The notes: a model not told the origin generated them from the letters alone. A stretch of 64,000 nt of DNA from an uncultured Peptostreptococcaceae bacterium (GCA_947072565.1 CAMTIM010000029.1:1-64000); one strand, 5' to 3'. Positions 45,218-56,255 are shown, numbered from the stretch's first letter. Translations and numbers: made by a program.

Positions 45218-45279
45218 TTTTTAGCCTCCTCATTTTTCATATATTTCAAAAGCAAACTTATTTTTCATTTTTATTATCA

Positions 45280-45324
45280 CGAACTTTATATTTAAATTCT
45301 ATATTAAAATACGTATTTTTACAA
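45280..45324 (-). promoter_or_regulatory. pur operon promoter with PurBox-like half-sites
   Basis: On the minus strand -35 TTGTAA (45319-45324), 17 bases, -10 TAGAAT (45296-45301). Inverted half-sites CACGAAC (CGAA at 45280-45283) and TACGTATT (45310-45313 core) are 26 bases apart, the spacing of paired PurR boxes, and enclose the -10. The same CG-to-CG distance occurs upstream of guaB. No purine riboswitch is seen in this leader. Confidence 0.55.
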
Positions 45325-45407
45325 GCATAATTTTAATTTTATTATCAAGATAAAAATACACACTTTTAAATCATGTGTCAAAAGTTAATTTTTTAAACCA
45401 AATAAAA

Positions 45408-45446
45408 AAAAATAACTATTTTATACGAACAAAAATAGTTATTTTT
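45408..45446 (-). terminator. Terminator of the DUF1648/DUF5808 gene
   Basis: AAAAATAACTATTTT pairs with AAAAATAGTTATTTTT around an 8-base loop; a run of Ts follows on the minus strand. Confidence 0.78.
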
Positions 45447-45494
45447 AATTTATTGTTTATTTTTTAAGTTTTTTTAGTATTTAATATTATAATT

Positions 45495-46604
45495 CTAAAG
45501 CATATTTAGCGTCATGTTCATAACTAAAAATAAAAAAGCTCCCGCTATAAAAACGCCTACTTTTTTATGAGCTAAGTTTATAGTATATCCCATCCCTATT
45601 TTATTTTCTACCATAAATGTTTTATCCTCTTTATTAAAATAAAAGTACCCCAAAATCCATTTACTATCATCAGTACTATAATCAAACTTTTGCTTCTCTT
45701 TGAAAGAACTCAACATTGTATAAGAATATAATATATTTATAAGACTTATTCCAATCAAGAACCATACAGGTATAATCACAAATATAGGAAAATTATATTT
45801 GTTAAATAATATTATTGGTATTATATTAGTTTGAAATTCAATACCTAAAGTTATCAATATAAAAGAGATTCCTATTTTATTTATATATTTAAGTATTTTT
45901 TTACTTTCACTTTCTAGCTTATCTTTTCTTATATTATCTACATTTCCTATGCAAGATATGGTTATAAATCCTATTAAGCTGATAATTACAAACCCTACTA
46001 TTTCCAAGCAAAATACACTTTTTAAGTTTTTAACTACAAAATCTGTTGGAGTTAAATCGCCTGAAAAATCAGTAGGTATAAGGGTTGGTAGCTCGTTATA
46101 ATTTATCATTAAATATAATATGGATATTACTGATATAAATAGTAATATCAAAAATGCAAATCTAAATTTATTTTTCAATTTAGACTTTTCATCTAATAAA
46201 CAATCATCTACTATAAAAGCGTCTTCATACTTTGCATTTTCTTTATAACCTGTATTTTTAACAAGTACCTGTGTTATTTTTTTAACTCTTCTATATGTTG
46301 TAAACTGACATAACAATATAGACGCTACATATATAAAAACTATAGAGTTCATAATCACCTCAAAACTGTCCTCTAAAGCATACAATGCTGCTATACTCGT
46401 TAATAACAGTACTAAAGATAGTATGCTTATATTTTTTTTATATCCTTGTTTTATATTATCTTTATATTCTTTACTTAAGTTTAATCCTTCTATTTTTACA
46501 CCATAAAAACATTTATTTCCCCCTGAATATTGTGCACACGTTGAACAAATACCTATAAAAAATATTGTCGGTAGTAAAATCATAAAATATGCTATATTAT
46601 TCAT
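45495..46604 (-). CDS. DUF1648/DUF5808 domain membrane protein
   Basis: A 369-aa membrane protein with about eight helices. After two helices and a loop, the YNELPTLIPTDFSGD motif (about 168-182) marks DUF1648, and the C-terminal DDSKWILGYFYFNKEDK with GMGYTINLAHKK is DUF5808. Such proteins are common in Firmicutes, often near GntR regulators; the role is unknown. No such regulator is adjacent here. ATG with AGGAGGGG upstream. Single gene. Confidence 0.82.
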   Translation of the reverse strand: MNNIAYFMILLPTIFFIGICSTCAQYSGGNKCFYGVKIEGLNLSKEYKDNIKQGYKKNISILSLVLLLTSIAALYALEDSFEVIMNSIVFIYVASILLCQFTTYRRVKKITQVLVKNTGYKENAKYEDAFIVDDCLLDEKSKLKNKFRFAFLILLFISVISILYLMINYNELPTLIPTDFSGDLTPTDFVVKNLKSVFCLEIVGFVIISLIGFITISCIGNVDNIRKDKLESESKKILKYINKIGISFILITLGIEFQTNIIPIILFNKYNFPIFVIIPVWFLIGISLINILYSYTMLSSFKEKQKFDYSTDDSKWILGYFYFNKEDKTFMVENKIGMGYTINLAHKKVGVFIAGAFLFLVMNMTLNML

Positions 46605-46733
46605 ACTAATCCCCTCCTAATTTATATTCTCGAGCTTTATCTTATATTATAATATACTCAAATATAAATTGGATTAATTTGTAATAAATCGTTTTATTTT
46701 CTTGTGTTTTATATTTTAATAAAAATAAAAAAA

Positions 46734-46765
46734 AGAACCATTTTCATTTTCATAAAAATGGTTCT
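46734..46765 (-). terminator. Terminator of the YjeM-type permease gene
   Basis: AGAACCATTTT pairs perfectly with AAAATGGTTCT; on the minus strand it ends in a run of eight Ts. Confidence 0.85.
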
Positions 46766-46797
46766 CTCTTTATATAAATGCAAAATACTTAATATTA

Positions 46798-48336
46798 TTA
46801 TGCACCAATTTTTTGCTTTGTATCTTTCTTATTTACATATTTCTTTTCATATCTTGTATATAATAATAACGCTAATGAACCAAATATAACTGGTCCTGAT
46901 ATCATCATTGCAGTTTTAAATATGTCTCCACCTAAAGCTGGCTCTATTATAGTAAATACATTTGCAAATCCTATAAATACAGTAACTATTATAGCTACTA
47001 TAGTTGATAGTTTTTGAGATTTATATACCATAAATGGAGTTTCTAATTGTCCCGCTAATTGCTTTTTCTTAAATATAGGGAACGCTGCTGATAAGAACAT
47101 ATATGGTATTGTCATAGCAACATTAGTCATAAGAACTAATAAACTAAAGAATTCTGCTGCTCCGTCACCACCAAGTGATATCCCTGCTATCATAACTGAA
47201 ACTATTACAGCTTGTACTTTCATAGCATTTAAAGGCATTCCATTTTTAATTTCTCCCATTTTACCAGGCCAAACTTCTTTTGGAGAACCTTGGATTAATG
47301 TTTTAAGAGGAGAATATGCTAATGTAAAGAATGCACCAGTTAATGCAGCAAACATTGATAAACCAGCAAATCTAGCAAACCATGCACCCATTGTTATTGC
47401 CGCTTCTTGAGAAAGGTTTAACCCTTGCCCTATTTGGAATCCTAAGTTTTGAACTACTACATAAGCTACATTTCCCATATGAACAGTATCTGATGATAAT
47501 ACTTCTTTCCAGTTAGTAAACATACCACATGCAAATATTCCTACTGCATATCCTATAGATATTACTAAAGCTGCTATACCAAGACCTTTTGGGAAAGTCT
47601 TTTCTGCATTTTCTGTTTGATCAACTAATCCACCTAATACTTCTAATCCACCAAATGCAAATATAGCAAACACTAAGAATGATAATATTGTTATTGGTGT
47701 TCCATATGAAGGATTTGGAGATTGTAAAAATGCTTGTTTCATATTAGTTAATGGTTCTGCAAAATGACCACCGTTAGCTATAAGAACAAATAAACCACCG
47801 AAAAGTAATACAAAGTTAAGTGCTAAGATAGCGGTTCCACCTATAGAAGTTATCTTAGTTATCTTTTCAACACCTTTACTAGCTACAAATGTTACAACTA
47901 GTACTAATAAAACTCCTAATAACCCTAATGTTTGAGTTGATCCTAATCCAAATAAAGACCATGAAGCTGTTTTATCAGCACCCATTATAAAGTTAGAGAA
48001 CGGTATCCATATAGATGAAGCTACGTTTACCATCCATACTACATAAGATGCATACCACATGAATGTACCTACAAATGCAAACTTACCGCCCACAGATTTT
48101 TCCATCCAAGAGTACATACCACCTGTTTCATTTTTAAATGATGCTCCATACTCAGCCATCATAAATGCGTAAGGTATAAAGAATACAACCGCACTTATTA
48201 TATACCATGGTATTGCTGCATATCCCATTAAGTAATATGCTCTTGGCATATTAGCAAAACCAAATACTGATGTGAATATCATAAGTATTAATGGAACTAA
48301 TGTTAATTTCTTTGCTGCGTTATTGTTACCTGCCAT
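46798..48336 (-). CDS. yjeM: APC-family amino-acid permease, YjeM type
   Basis: A 512-aa transporter of the amino acid-polyamine-organocation superfamily, with about 12-14 helices. The N-terminal FANMPRAYYLMGYAAIPWYI and ETGGMYSWMEKSVGGKFAF closely match the YjeM branch of glutamate/GABA-type antiporters. The substrate is not established. The basic tail (YEKKYVNKKDTKQK) is cytosolic. It stands alone, between terminators, and its upstream region carries an unusual 31-bp triple tandem repeat and a cre-like site. Confidence 0.88.
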   Translation of the reverse strand: MAGNNNAAKKLTLVPLILMIFTSVFGFANMPRAYYLMGYAAIPWYIISAVVFFIPYAFMMAEYGASFKNETGGMYSWMEKSVGGKFAFVGTFMWYASYVVWMVNVASSIWIPFSNFIMGADKTASWSLFGLGSTQTLGLLGVLLVLVVTFVASKGVEKITKITSIGGTAILALNFVLLFGGLFVLIANGGHFAEPLTNMKQAFLQSPNPSYGTPITILSFLVFAIFAFGGLEVLGGLVDQTENAEKTFPKGLGIAALVISIGYAVGIFACGMFTNWKEVLSSDTVHMGNVAYVVVQNLGFQIGQGLNLSQEAAITMGAWFARFAGLSMFAALTGAFFTLAYSPLKTLIQGSPKEVWPGKMGEIKNGMPLNAMKVQAVIVSVMIAGISLGGDGAAEFFSLLVLMTNVAMTIPYMFLSAAFPIFKKKQLAGQLETPFMVYKSQKLSTIVAIIVTVFIGFANVFTIIEPALGGDIFKTAMMISGPVIFGSLALLLYTRYEKKYVNKKDTKQKIGA

Positions 48337-48378
48337 AATAATTGCCCCCTTGATTAATTAAATTTTTTTATAATTCCG

Positions 48379-48399
48379 TTAGTAAAATATATTTACTAA
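48379..48399. promoter_or_regulatory. Palindrome TTAGTAAA-N5-TTTACTAA near the permease start
   Basis: TTAGTAAA and TTTACTAA form a perfect inverted repeat with a short AT centre, about 45-60 bases upstream of the yjeM-type start codon. A repressor site or a leader hairpin; function unknown. Confidence 0.4.
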
Positions 48400-48418
48400 A
48401 AAATATATACTTACTACG

Positions 48419-48511
48419 TTAATTAACTGTTTTTCTACATTGACATACATTAATTAACTGTTTATGTTCATTAACATAAGTTAATTAACTATTTATCTAT
48501 ATTAACACTTA
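48419..48511. repeat. Three tandem 31-bp repeats upstream of the permease
   Basis: Units start at 48419, 48450 and 48481, each beginning TTAATTAACT followed by (G/A)TTTxTxT and a TTxACA-like second half. The period is exactly 31 bases, about three helical turns, so the shared elements face the same side of the DNA. This looks like an operator array rather than random AT sequence. Confidence 0.7.
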
Positions 48512-48521
48512 AACGCTTTCA
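48508..48521 (-). promoter_or_regulatory. cre-like site
   Basis: TGAAAGCGTTTAAG on the minus strand matches the catabolite-response consensus TGWAARCGYTWNCW at 12 of 14 positions. It could tie the permease to CcpA. The remainder of the 48337-48704 gap beyond these sites and the terminator shows nothing else. Confidence 0.35.
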
Positions 48522-48651
48522 TGAAAAGACTTTTTTATACAAATTTTTTATGTTATTATACAATTAATATTTTTTGTGGTATTTTACAAAAAATGTTTAA
48601 TATAGTTTAAAATAACTATAATTTTATAAATACAATTTACTCTTTTTATAT

Positions 48652-48691
48652 AATTAAAATCACCCTTTTATATAAAAGGGTGATTTTAATT
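48652..48691. terminator. 40-bp perfect palindrome, terminator of the NCS2 permease gene
   Basis: AATTAAAATCACCCTTTTAT is followed directly by its exact reverse complement. It lies 14 bases after the permease stop, with T-rich flanks in both directions. Confidence 0.82.
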
Positions 48692-48704
48692 ATATTTATT
48701 TTTA

Positions 48705-50036
48705 TTAACCTAAAAATGCAAATTTACAAATAAATAATATTGAAAGTACTATTAAAGATACATTAACTTCGCTTGTTCTTTTAGTAGCTATCTTTAATAC
48801 CGTAAATGATATCATTCCGAATATTATTCCATCAGCTATACTATAAGCTAATGGCATCATAGCAAATGTTAAAAATGCTGGTATCGCATTTGTAAAATCG
48901 CTAAAATCTATTTTAGTTAATGAACTCGCCATCATAACACCTACTAATATAAGTACTGGTGCTGTAGCCTGTGTTGGTATTGCAGTAAATACTGGTGCAA
49001 AGAATAATGATAATAAGAATAAGAAACCAGTTGTAACTGCTGTTAATCCAGTTCTTCCTCCATCACCTATACCTGCAGCACTCTCAACATATGAAGTAAC
49101 TGTAGATGTTCCTAAAAGAGCTCCTATTGTAGTAGCCACTGCATCTGCAAATAATGCTTGCTTAACTTTTGGTAATTTTCCGTTTTCATCTAACATATTC
49201 CCTTTAGATGCTACTCCTAGTAAACATCCTACTGTATCAAATAAATCAACAAATAAGAAAGTAAATACAACTACTACCATATCTAGACTAAATATTTGAT
49301 CAACTGGAACTGATAAAGCTTGTAAGAATATTGGCTTTAACGATGGTGCAGATGATATTATACCTTTAGGTAGTGCAACTAATCCAGCTGCCATACCTAT
49401 TGCTGATATTGTTAACATTCCTATAAGGAACGCTCCTTTTACATTTTTAGCTAGTAAAATCGCTGCTAATAATAATCCAAATATAGTCAATAAAACTAAT
49501 GGATCTTTTAAGTTTCCTAATGAAAGTATAGTAGCCCCGTTAACAACTATACCCGCATTTGATAATCCTATAAATGCTATAAATAATCCTATACCCGCTG
49601 TAACTGCATGTTTTAAAACTGTTGGTATACAGTCTATTATCTTTTCTCTAACGTTTGTTATTGTAAGTAATATAAATATTATTCCTTCTATTAATACGGC
49701 ACATAGTGCAAATTGCCAACTGTATCCCATTGATAAAACTACTGTATAAGCAAAGAATGCATTAAGCCCCATACCTGGTGCTAGAGCTATTGGGTAGTTT
49801 GCTAAAAGTCCCATAGCGCAACTTCCTATGAATGCTGCTATTGCTGTTGCTGCAAATACTGCGCCTTTATCCATACCTGCATCTGAAAGTATGTTTGCAT
49901 TTACAACTAATATATATGCCATTGTCATGAATGTTGTTATACCTGCTATAACTTCTGTTTTTACATTTGTATTGTTTTCCGATAGTTTAAATACTTTTTC
50001 TAACATTCCCTTATTCATGGATTGAGTAGTTTGCAT
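48705..50036 (-). CDS. NCS2-family purine (guanine/hypoxanthine) permease
   Basis: A 443-aa nucleobase transporter of the AzgA/PbuG group with 12-14 helices. ITTFMTMAYILVVNANIL near 29-46, ALAPGMGLNAFFAYTV near 85-100, and the substrate-site region SVTSYVESAAGIGDGGRTGL (cited by its ends, near 315) match purine permeases. A very similar paralogue lies at 51479-52816. Position beside guaBA and the pur operon supports purine uptake. ATG with AGGAGGAAAA upstream. Confidence 0.9.
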   Translation of the reverse strand: MQTTQSMNKGMLEKVFKLSENNTNVKTEVIAGITTFMTMAYILVVNANILSDAGMDKGAVFAATAIAAFIGSCAMGLLANYPIALAPGMGLNAFFAYTVVLSMGYSWQFALCAVLIEGIIFILLTITNVREKIIDCIPTVLKHAVTAGIGLFIAFIGLSNAGIVVNGATILSLGNLKDPLVLLTIFGLLLAAILLAKNVKGAFLIGMLTISAIGMAAGLVALPKGIISSAPSLKPIFLQALSVPVDQIFSLDMVVVVFTFLFVDLFDTVGCLLGVASKGNMLDENGKLPKVKQALFADAVATTIGALLGTSTVTSYVESAAGIGDGGRTGLTAVTTGFLFLLSLFFAPVFTAIPTQATAPVLILVGVMMASSLTKIDFSDFTNAIPAFLTFAMMPLAYSIADGIIFGMISFTVLKIATKRTSEVNVSLIVLSILFICKFAFLG

Positions 50037-50300
50037 TTTTTCCTCCTAAGTATATTCAAGATTTTCAAACCAATTATACTTTTTTTATTAATATAATTCG
50101 TACGTTAACTAACCTTACTGTAATCATTATATTATATCGTACATATTTTTTCAATACATTTTAGAACATTTTATTTTTTATTTTTATAAAAGTTCGTATT
50201 TTTACCATTTTATTTACATATTTTAGTATTAAGCCGTTAAATATTCGTAATATAAGCAAAATCACATCAAAAATTATTAATTTACACTTTAAAATCAAAA
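50037..50300. other. Leader region of the NCS2 permease with repeated TCGTA motifs
   Basis: No gene or riboswitch is visible. TCGTA occurs four times in one orientation (near 50098, 50137, 50194 and 50245), reading TACGAAC/TACGAAT/TACGATA on the coding strand, like PurBox half-sites. They do not show the paired 26-base spacing seen at purE and guaB. Confidence 0.4.
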
Positions 50301-50330
50301 AAAGACTAGAATAAAATCATTCTAGCCTTT
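50301..50330 (-). terminator. Terminator of the BMP lipoprotein gene
   Basis: AAAG-A-CTAGAAT pairs with ATTCTAG-C-CTTT, one internal mismatch, followed by T-rich sequence on the minus strand. Confidence 0.72.
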
Positions 50331-50339
50331 AATATTTAT

Positions 50340-51371
50340 TTATTTTTGATTTTTACTATATTCTTCTTTTGTAGCAGGTACTTTTATTTCTCCACTTTTA
50401 ATTTTTTCTACCACACCATTTACATAGTCTAGTATTTCTTGTGGTACTATTTTTTTTGTTGATTCTGGTATTCCAACACCATTTTCTTTAAGCCCATATA
50501 CTTTATTTTCCCCACCAGTTAATTTTCCATTTACTAATTCCTTCGCAGTATCATAAACACCTACATTAACCATTTTTAAAGCTGAAGTTAATACATTGTC
50601 TGGTGCTAAGTCACTTTGATCTCTATCAACACCTATTGCGAATTTATTTTTTTCTTTAGCTGCTTCTATCGAACCTATACCTGTTCCTCCAGCTGCTGAA
50701 AGTATAACATCTATGTTATTTCCATACATTTGATTAGCTATAGATTTCCCTTTAGCTGCATCTCCAAATGTTCCTGCATATTGACTTTTAACCTCAGCAT
50801 CTTTATTTGCTTCTTTAACTCCTGCCATGTATCCGTATTCAAATCTTGATATAACAGGATTTTGCATACCACCTATAAATCCTACATTATTAGTCTTAGT
50901 CATTTTACCAGCTATAAGACCAGTTAAATATGCTGCTTCGTTTTCTTTAAATAATATAGGTGTTACATTTTTAGGTATTTCATCATAAGTTTCATCTATT
51001 AATACAAATTGTTGTTTTGGATAATTCTCAGCTTCTTTTTTTATATCATCCTTCATTGTATTGCCAACACCTATAACTAAATCTACTCCATCGTCTATAA
51101 GACTTTCCATATTAGTTATATACTCAGATGCTTGTTTTGACTCTATTACCTTAACATCTACTCCAAAATCTTTTTTAGCTTTTTGAAGACCTTCCCAAGC
51201 AGATTGATTGAAAGATTCATCATTTATTCCTCCAACATCCGCTACCATACCTATTTTTAAACTTTTGCTACTTTTTTCTGTTTTTGATGATGTTTGAGAC
51301 CCACATCCTACTAAACTTAAAGAAGCAATTATTATAGCTGAACTTACAGCTGTTATCTTTTTAAATTTCAT
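50340..51371 (-). CDS. BMP-family nucleoside-binding lipoprotein
   Basis: A 343-aa secreted substrate-binding lipoprotein. A lipobox LSLVGCGS (Cys near 23) follows the signal sequence. The BMP/Med domain includes KIGMVADVGGINDESFNQSAWEG (about 39-60, cited by its ends), GFIGGMQNPVISRFEYGY and LSAAGGTGIG. Relatives bind purine nucleosides for an ABC importer, but no importer genes are adjacent here. It lies between two NCS2 permease genes on the same strand, reinforcing a purine-salvage cluster. Confidence 0.92.
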   Translation of the reverse strand: MKFKKITAVSSAIIIASLSLVGCGSQTSSKTEKSSKSLKIGMVADVGGINDESFNQSAWEGLQKAKKDFGVDVKVIESKQASEYITNMESLIDDGVDLVIGVGNTMKDDIKKEAENYPKQQFVLIDETYDEIPKNVTPILFKENEAAYLTGLIAGKMTKTNNVGFIGGMQNPVISRFEYGYMAGVKEANKDAEVKSQYAGTFGDAAKGKSIANQMYGNNIDVILSAAGGTGIGSIEAAKEKNKFAIGVDRDQSDLAPDNVLTSALKMVNVGVYDTAKELVNGKLTGGENKVYGLKENGVGIPESTKKIVPQEILDYVNGVVEKIKSGEIKVPATKEEYSKNQK

Positions 51372-51478
51372 ATTTTCCTCCTAAGTACTTTTAAATCTTT
51401 AATCATGTATATATGTTGCATAATATTTTCATTTATATTCATAATATCGATTTGTTTTCTGTTTTATAAATAAATTGA

Positions 51479-52816
51479 TTATAATAATGCAAATTTAAGT
51501 ATAAATATTATAGTTAAAATTATTAACGATAATTTCACATCTTTTCTTTTATTTGAAAGTAATTTTAATAAAGTATAAGAAATAATACCAAACATAATAC
51601 CATCTGCAACGCTATATGCTAATGGCATTATTATAAACGTTAAAAATGCTGGTATTGCATCTGTATAATCGCTAAAATCAATTCTAAGTATCGAACTAGC
51701 CATCATAAATCCTACTAATATAAGTATAGGAGCTGTTGCTTGTGCTGGTATCGATACAAATAACGGTGCAAAGAATAATGATATAAAGAATAAAATTCCT
51801 GTAACACAAGCAGTTAAACCTGTTCTTCCTCCAGCTGCAATTCCCGCTCCACTTTCAACTGTTGTTGCTAAAGTAGATGTACCTAATAATGAAGCTGTAG
51901 TTGTAGATATCGATTCTGCCAATAATGCTTTCTTTACATTCGGCATTTTTCCTTCTTCATCTAATAAATTAGCCTTTTGAGCGATTCCTAATAAAAATCC
52001 GATTGAATCAAACATATTAACAAATAAAAGTGTAACAACGATAATCAACATGTCTAAACTAAGTATGTCAGCTTTAGCTACCTCAAACACCTTCATAAAT
52101 ACAGGTTGTATAGACGGTGGTAAATCAATTACTCCATTTGGCATAGGAACTATTGCAAACAGCATACCTATTGCCGATGTTATTATTATAGATATTAAAA
52201 ACGCACCATTTACATTTCTAATTAATAATGTAGCTGCTATTATTAATCCAATTATAGAAAGAACTACAACTGGAGATTTTATATCACCTAAAGATATTAT
52301 AGCCCCACCTTGCTTTATTATTCCTGCATTTACAAGACCTATAAATGTTATAAACAGACCTATTCCAGCAGTTATAGCATGCTTTAAAACTTCAGGCATA
52401 CACTCTATTATTTTTTCACGAACATTTGTTACTGTTAATAAGACAAATATAATACCTTCTATAAACATTGCACATAGTGCGAATTGCCAAGTATATCCCA
52501 TTCCTAAAACTATTGTATAAGTAAAAAACGCATTAATACCCATGCTAGGTGCTAATATTATAGGATAGTTAGCAAGTAATCCCATTACAAAGCAACCAAT
52601 TCCTGATGCTATAGCTGTTGCTGTAAAAACAGCACCTTTGTCCATTCCTGCTTCACCAAGTATGTTAGGATTTACAACTAATATGTACGCTATAGTCATA
52701 AATGTTGTTATCCCTGCAAGTACTTCTATTTTTACATTTGTGTTGTTCTCTTTTAATTTAAATATCTTTTCTAATAAATTTATATTAGATTGTGCCTGTG
52801 ATGTATTTTTTTGCAC
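51479..52816 (-). CDS. NCS2-family purine permease (paralogue)
   Basis: A 445-aa transporter closely similar throughout to the one at 48705-50036 (shared ITTFMTxAYILVVNxNIL, APxMGxNAFFxYT, and STLATTVESGAGIAAGGRTG here). The start is a GTG at 52816, with AGGAGG eight bases before. There is no terminator between it and the BMP gene, so they could share a transcript. Likely paralogous duplication, perhaps with a different purine preference. Confidence 0.9.
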   Translation of the reverse strand: MQKNTSQAQSNINLLEKIFKLKENNTNVKIEVLAGITTFMTIAYILVVNPNILGEAGMDKGAVFTATAIASGIGCFVMGLLANYPIILAPSMGINAFFTYTIVLGMGYTWQFALCAMFIEGIIFVLLTVTNVREKIIECMPEVLKHAITAGIGLFITFIGLVNAGIIKQGGAIISLGDIKSPVVVLSIIGLIIAATLLIRNVNGAFLISIIITSAIGMLFAIVPMPNGVIDLPPSIQPVFMKVFEVAKADILSLDMLIIVVTLLFVNMFDSIGFLLGIAQKANLLDEEGKMPNVKKALLAESISTTTASLLGTSTLATTVESGAGIAAGGRTGLTACVTGILFFISLFFAPLFVSIPAQATAPILILVGFMMASSILRIDFSDYTDAIPAFLTFIIMPLAYSVADGIMFGIISYTLLKLLSNKRKDVKLSLIILTIIFILKFALL

Positions 52817-52862
52817 TTTGTATACCTCCTTTAGTAAATTTTTTTGTTAGTTATATAATCAC

Positions 52863-52894
52863 AAAAAATAAAAGGCATTCGCCTTTTATTTTTT
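52863..52894 (-). terminator. guaBA terminator
   Basis: AAAAAATAAAAGGC pairs perfectly with GCCTTTTATTTTTT around ATTC, 45 bases after the guaA stop. Confidence 0.9.
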
Positions 52895-52938
52895 GCAATT
52901 TGTAAAGTGTTCTATATTCAAGTTGAATTATATTTATA

Positions 52939-54471
52939 TTATTCCCACTCTATAGTTCCCGGTGGTTTAGAAGTTATATCATAAACTACTCTATTTGCTC
53001 CATCCACTTCATTTACAATTCTATTAGATATTTTTTCTAATACATCATATGGCATTTTATACCAATCTGAAGTCATTCCATCAGAAGATGTAACTGCTCT
53101 TATACCAACTAAATATGCATAAGTTCTTTCATCTCCCATAACTCCAACTGTTTTTACATCTGGTAATGTAGCGAATGCTTGCCATATCTCTTTGTATAAT
53201 CCATGTTCTTTTAGTATTTCCATGTATATTGCATCTGCTTCTCTTAATATATCGCATCTTTCTTTAGTTACTTCGCCTATAACTCTTATTCCAAGACCAG
53301 GTCCTGGGAATGGATGTCTAAATATTAAATCTTCTTCTATTCCAAGTTCTAAGCCTATTTTTCTAACTTCATCTTTGAATAATTCTCTTAATGGTTCTAC
53401 TATTTCAAATTCTATATCTTCAGGTATCCCTCCAACATTGTGGTGAGATTTTATAGTAGCGGCTTCACCTTGCCCACTTTCTACAACATCTGGATATATA
53501 GTTCCTTGAACTAAGAAGTCCATTTTTCCTAATTTATTTGATTCTTCTTCAAACACTCTTATGAATTCTTCACCAATTACTTTTCTTTTAGCTTCTGGTT
53601 CAGTTATTCCTTTTAACTTACCTAAGAATCTGTCTTCACAGTTAACTCTTATTAAGTTCATATCAAATCTATCTCTGAATATTCTTTCTACATCATTACC
53701 TTCATTTTTTCTAAGTAATCCATGGTCTACGAATACACAAGTTAAATTATCACCTATTGCTCTATGAACAAGTACAGCTGCTACTGACGAATCAACTCCA
53801 CCACTTAAAGCACATAATACTTTTTTATTTCCTATTTTTTCTTTTAGTTCTTTTATTTTATCATTTATAAATGAATCAGTAGTCCAATCTCCAGTTACTT
53901 TACAAACATTGTATAAGAAGTTTTTAAGTATTTTATCTCCTTCTAAGCAATGTTCAACTTCTGGATGGAATTGTACTCCATATAATTTTCTTTCTTCATT
54001 TTCCATAGCTGCAACAGGACAATCATTAGTATGAGCAACTGATTTAAATCCTTCAGGTAACTTATCTATTAAATCCGTATGACTCATCCATACAGTGTTT
54101 GTTGTTAATCCTTCAAGTATAGCTGAATTTTCATATGTTATAGAAGTCTTTCCATACTCTTTTTCGCTATTGTTTCCTTTTCTTACGTTTCCACCTAATA
54201 TATGAGCCATTACTTGAACTCCGTAACATATTCCAAGTATTGGTACACCTATCTCAAATATTTCTTTTGATATCTTAGGAGAATTTTCTAAATATGCACT
54301 GTTAGGCCCACCTGTAAATATTATTCCCTTAGGATTCATAGCTTTTATTTTTTCTATATCTGTAGTATACGGAATTATTTCACAGTATACTTTATTTTCT
54401 CTTACTCTTCTTGCTATTAATTGGTTATATTGACCACCAAAGTCCATTACAAGTACTAATTCATGCTTCAT
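52939..54471 (-). CDS. guaA: GMP synthase (glutamine-hydrolysing)
   Basis: A 510-aa enzyme converting XMP to GMP. N-terminal class I glutaminase (nucleophile in GICYGVQ near 82; QFHPEVEH near 167), ATP pyrophosphatase domain with [10 protein letters not shown] (about 221-230), and C-terminal dimerisation domain ending KPPGTIEWE. It starts 3 bases after guaB and is the second gene of guaBA. Confidence 0.97.
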   Translation of the reverse strand: MKHELVLVMDFGGQYNQLIARRVRENKVYCEIIPYTTDIEKIKAMNPKGIIFTGGPNSAYLENSPKISKEIFEIGVPILGICYGVQVMAHILGGNVRKGNNSEKEYGKTSITYENSAILEGLTTNTVWMSHTDLIDKLPEGFKSVAHTNDCPVAAMENEERKLYGVQFHPEVEHCLEGDKILKNFLYNVCKVTGDWTTDSFINDKIKELKEKIGNKKVLCALSGGVDSSVAAVLVHRAIGDNLTCVFVDHGLLRKNEGNDVERIFRDRFDMNLIRVNCEDRFLGKLKGITEPEAKRKVIGEEFIRVFEEESNKLGKMDFLVQGTIYPDVVESGQGEAATIKSHHNVGGIPEDIEFEIVEPLRELFKDEVRKIGLELGIEEDLIFRHPFPGPGLGIRVIGEVTKERCDILREADAIYMEILKEHGLYKEIWQAFATLPDVKTVGVMGDERTYAYLVGIRAVTSSDGMTSDWYKMPYDVLEKISNRIVNEVDGANRVVYDITSKPPGTIEWE

Positions 54472-54474
54472 ATA

Positions 54475-55959
<1,485 letters not shown>

Positions 55960-55984
55960 TTATATTATTATACATTATATATAA

Positions 55985-56018
55985 CGAATTTTTAGCTACA
56001 GTTTTTGTTTTTTGTTCG
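55985..56018. promoter_or_regulatory. PurBox-like half-site pair in the guaB leader
   Basis: CGAA (55985-55988) and TTCG (56015-56018) are 26 bases apart, exactly as at purE; the upstream element reads AACACGAAC on the coding strand. They lie downstream of the riboswitch terminator. A TATAAT (55967-55972) follows but without a clear -35, so either a second promoter or a roadblock is possible. Confidence 0.45.
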
Positions 56019-56032
56019 TGTTTCATATTTGT

Positions 56033-56096
56033 ATAAAAAAAACCTGTATATTAACTTCATTATTATTCTCATAAAAGTGAAATTACTATACAGGTT
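56033..56096 (-). terminator. Riboswitch-controlled terminator/antiterminator of guaBA
   Basis: AACCTGTATA and TATACAGGTT (56087-56096 and 56041-56050) form the base of a long hairpin, with inner TAA-TTTCA pairing, followed by a run of Ts. The 5' arm (56076-56093) can instead pair almost perfectly with 56170-56188, the 3' side of the aptamer P1 and its continuation. Confidence 0.85.
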
Positions 56097-56184
56097 TCCA
56101 AAATATCGTACTTTATAGCCAACTAATAAGGATTTCTAATCAGCCTATTAATTTACTTTACTTGATATTCTGCTATAATAATTT

Positions 56185-56255
56185 CACTCATAGTCAAGAT
56201 ATTTACGGTATCTCGGTAGAAACTCTCAGACCTTATTTCCAAGTATATACGAGTG
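56185..56255 (-). ncRNA. Guanine riboswitch (purine aptamer)
   Basis: The minus strand holds the purine aptamer core: P1 CACTCGTATA...TATGAGTG, conserved GTTTCTACC, CCGTAAAT and TTGACTATGAG. The ligand-pairing base in GA-C-TATG is C, which specifies guanine (adenine riboswitches have T). The aptamer is 71 nt and lies 250 bases before guaB. Ligand binding should sequester GAGTG in P1, free the terminator and turn guaBA off. Confidence 0.95.

Noticed and set aside
45218-45480. Possible purine riboswitch upstream of purE
   Set aside because: Neither GTTTCTACC nor the other aptamer cores occur in this leader; only PurBox-like elements were found.
48337-48704. CRISPR-like array from the 31-bp repeats
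   Set aside because: The repeats are contiguous with no spacers, only three units, and lie in a promoter region without cas genes.
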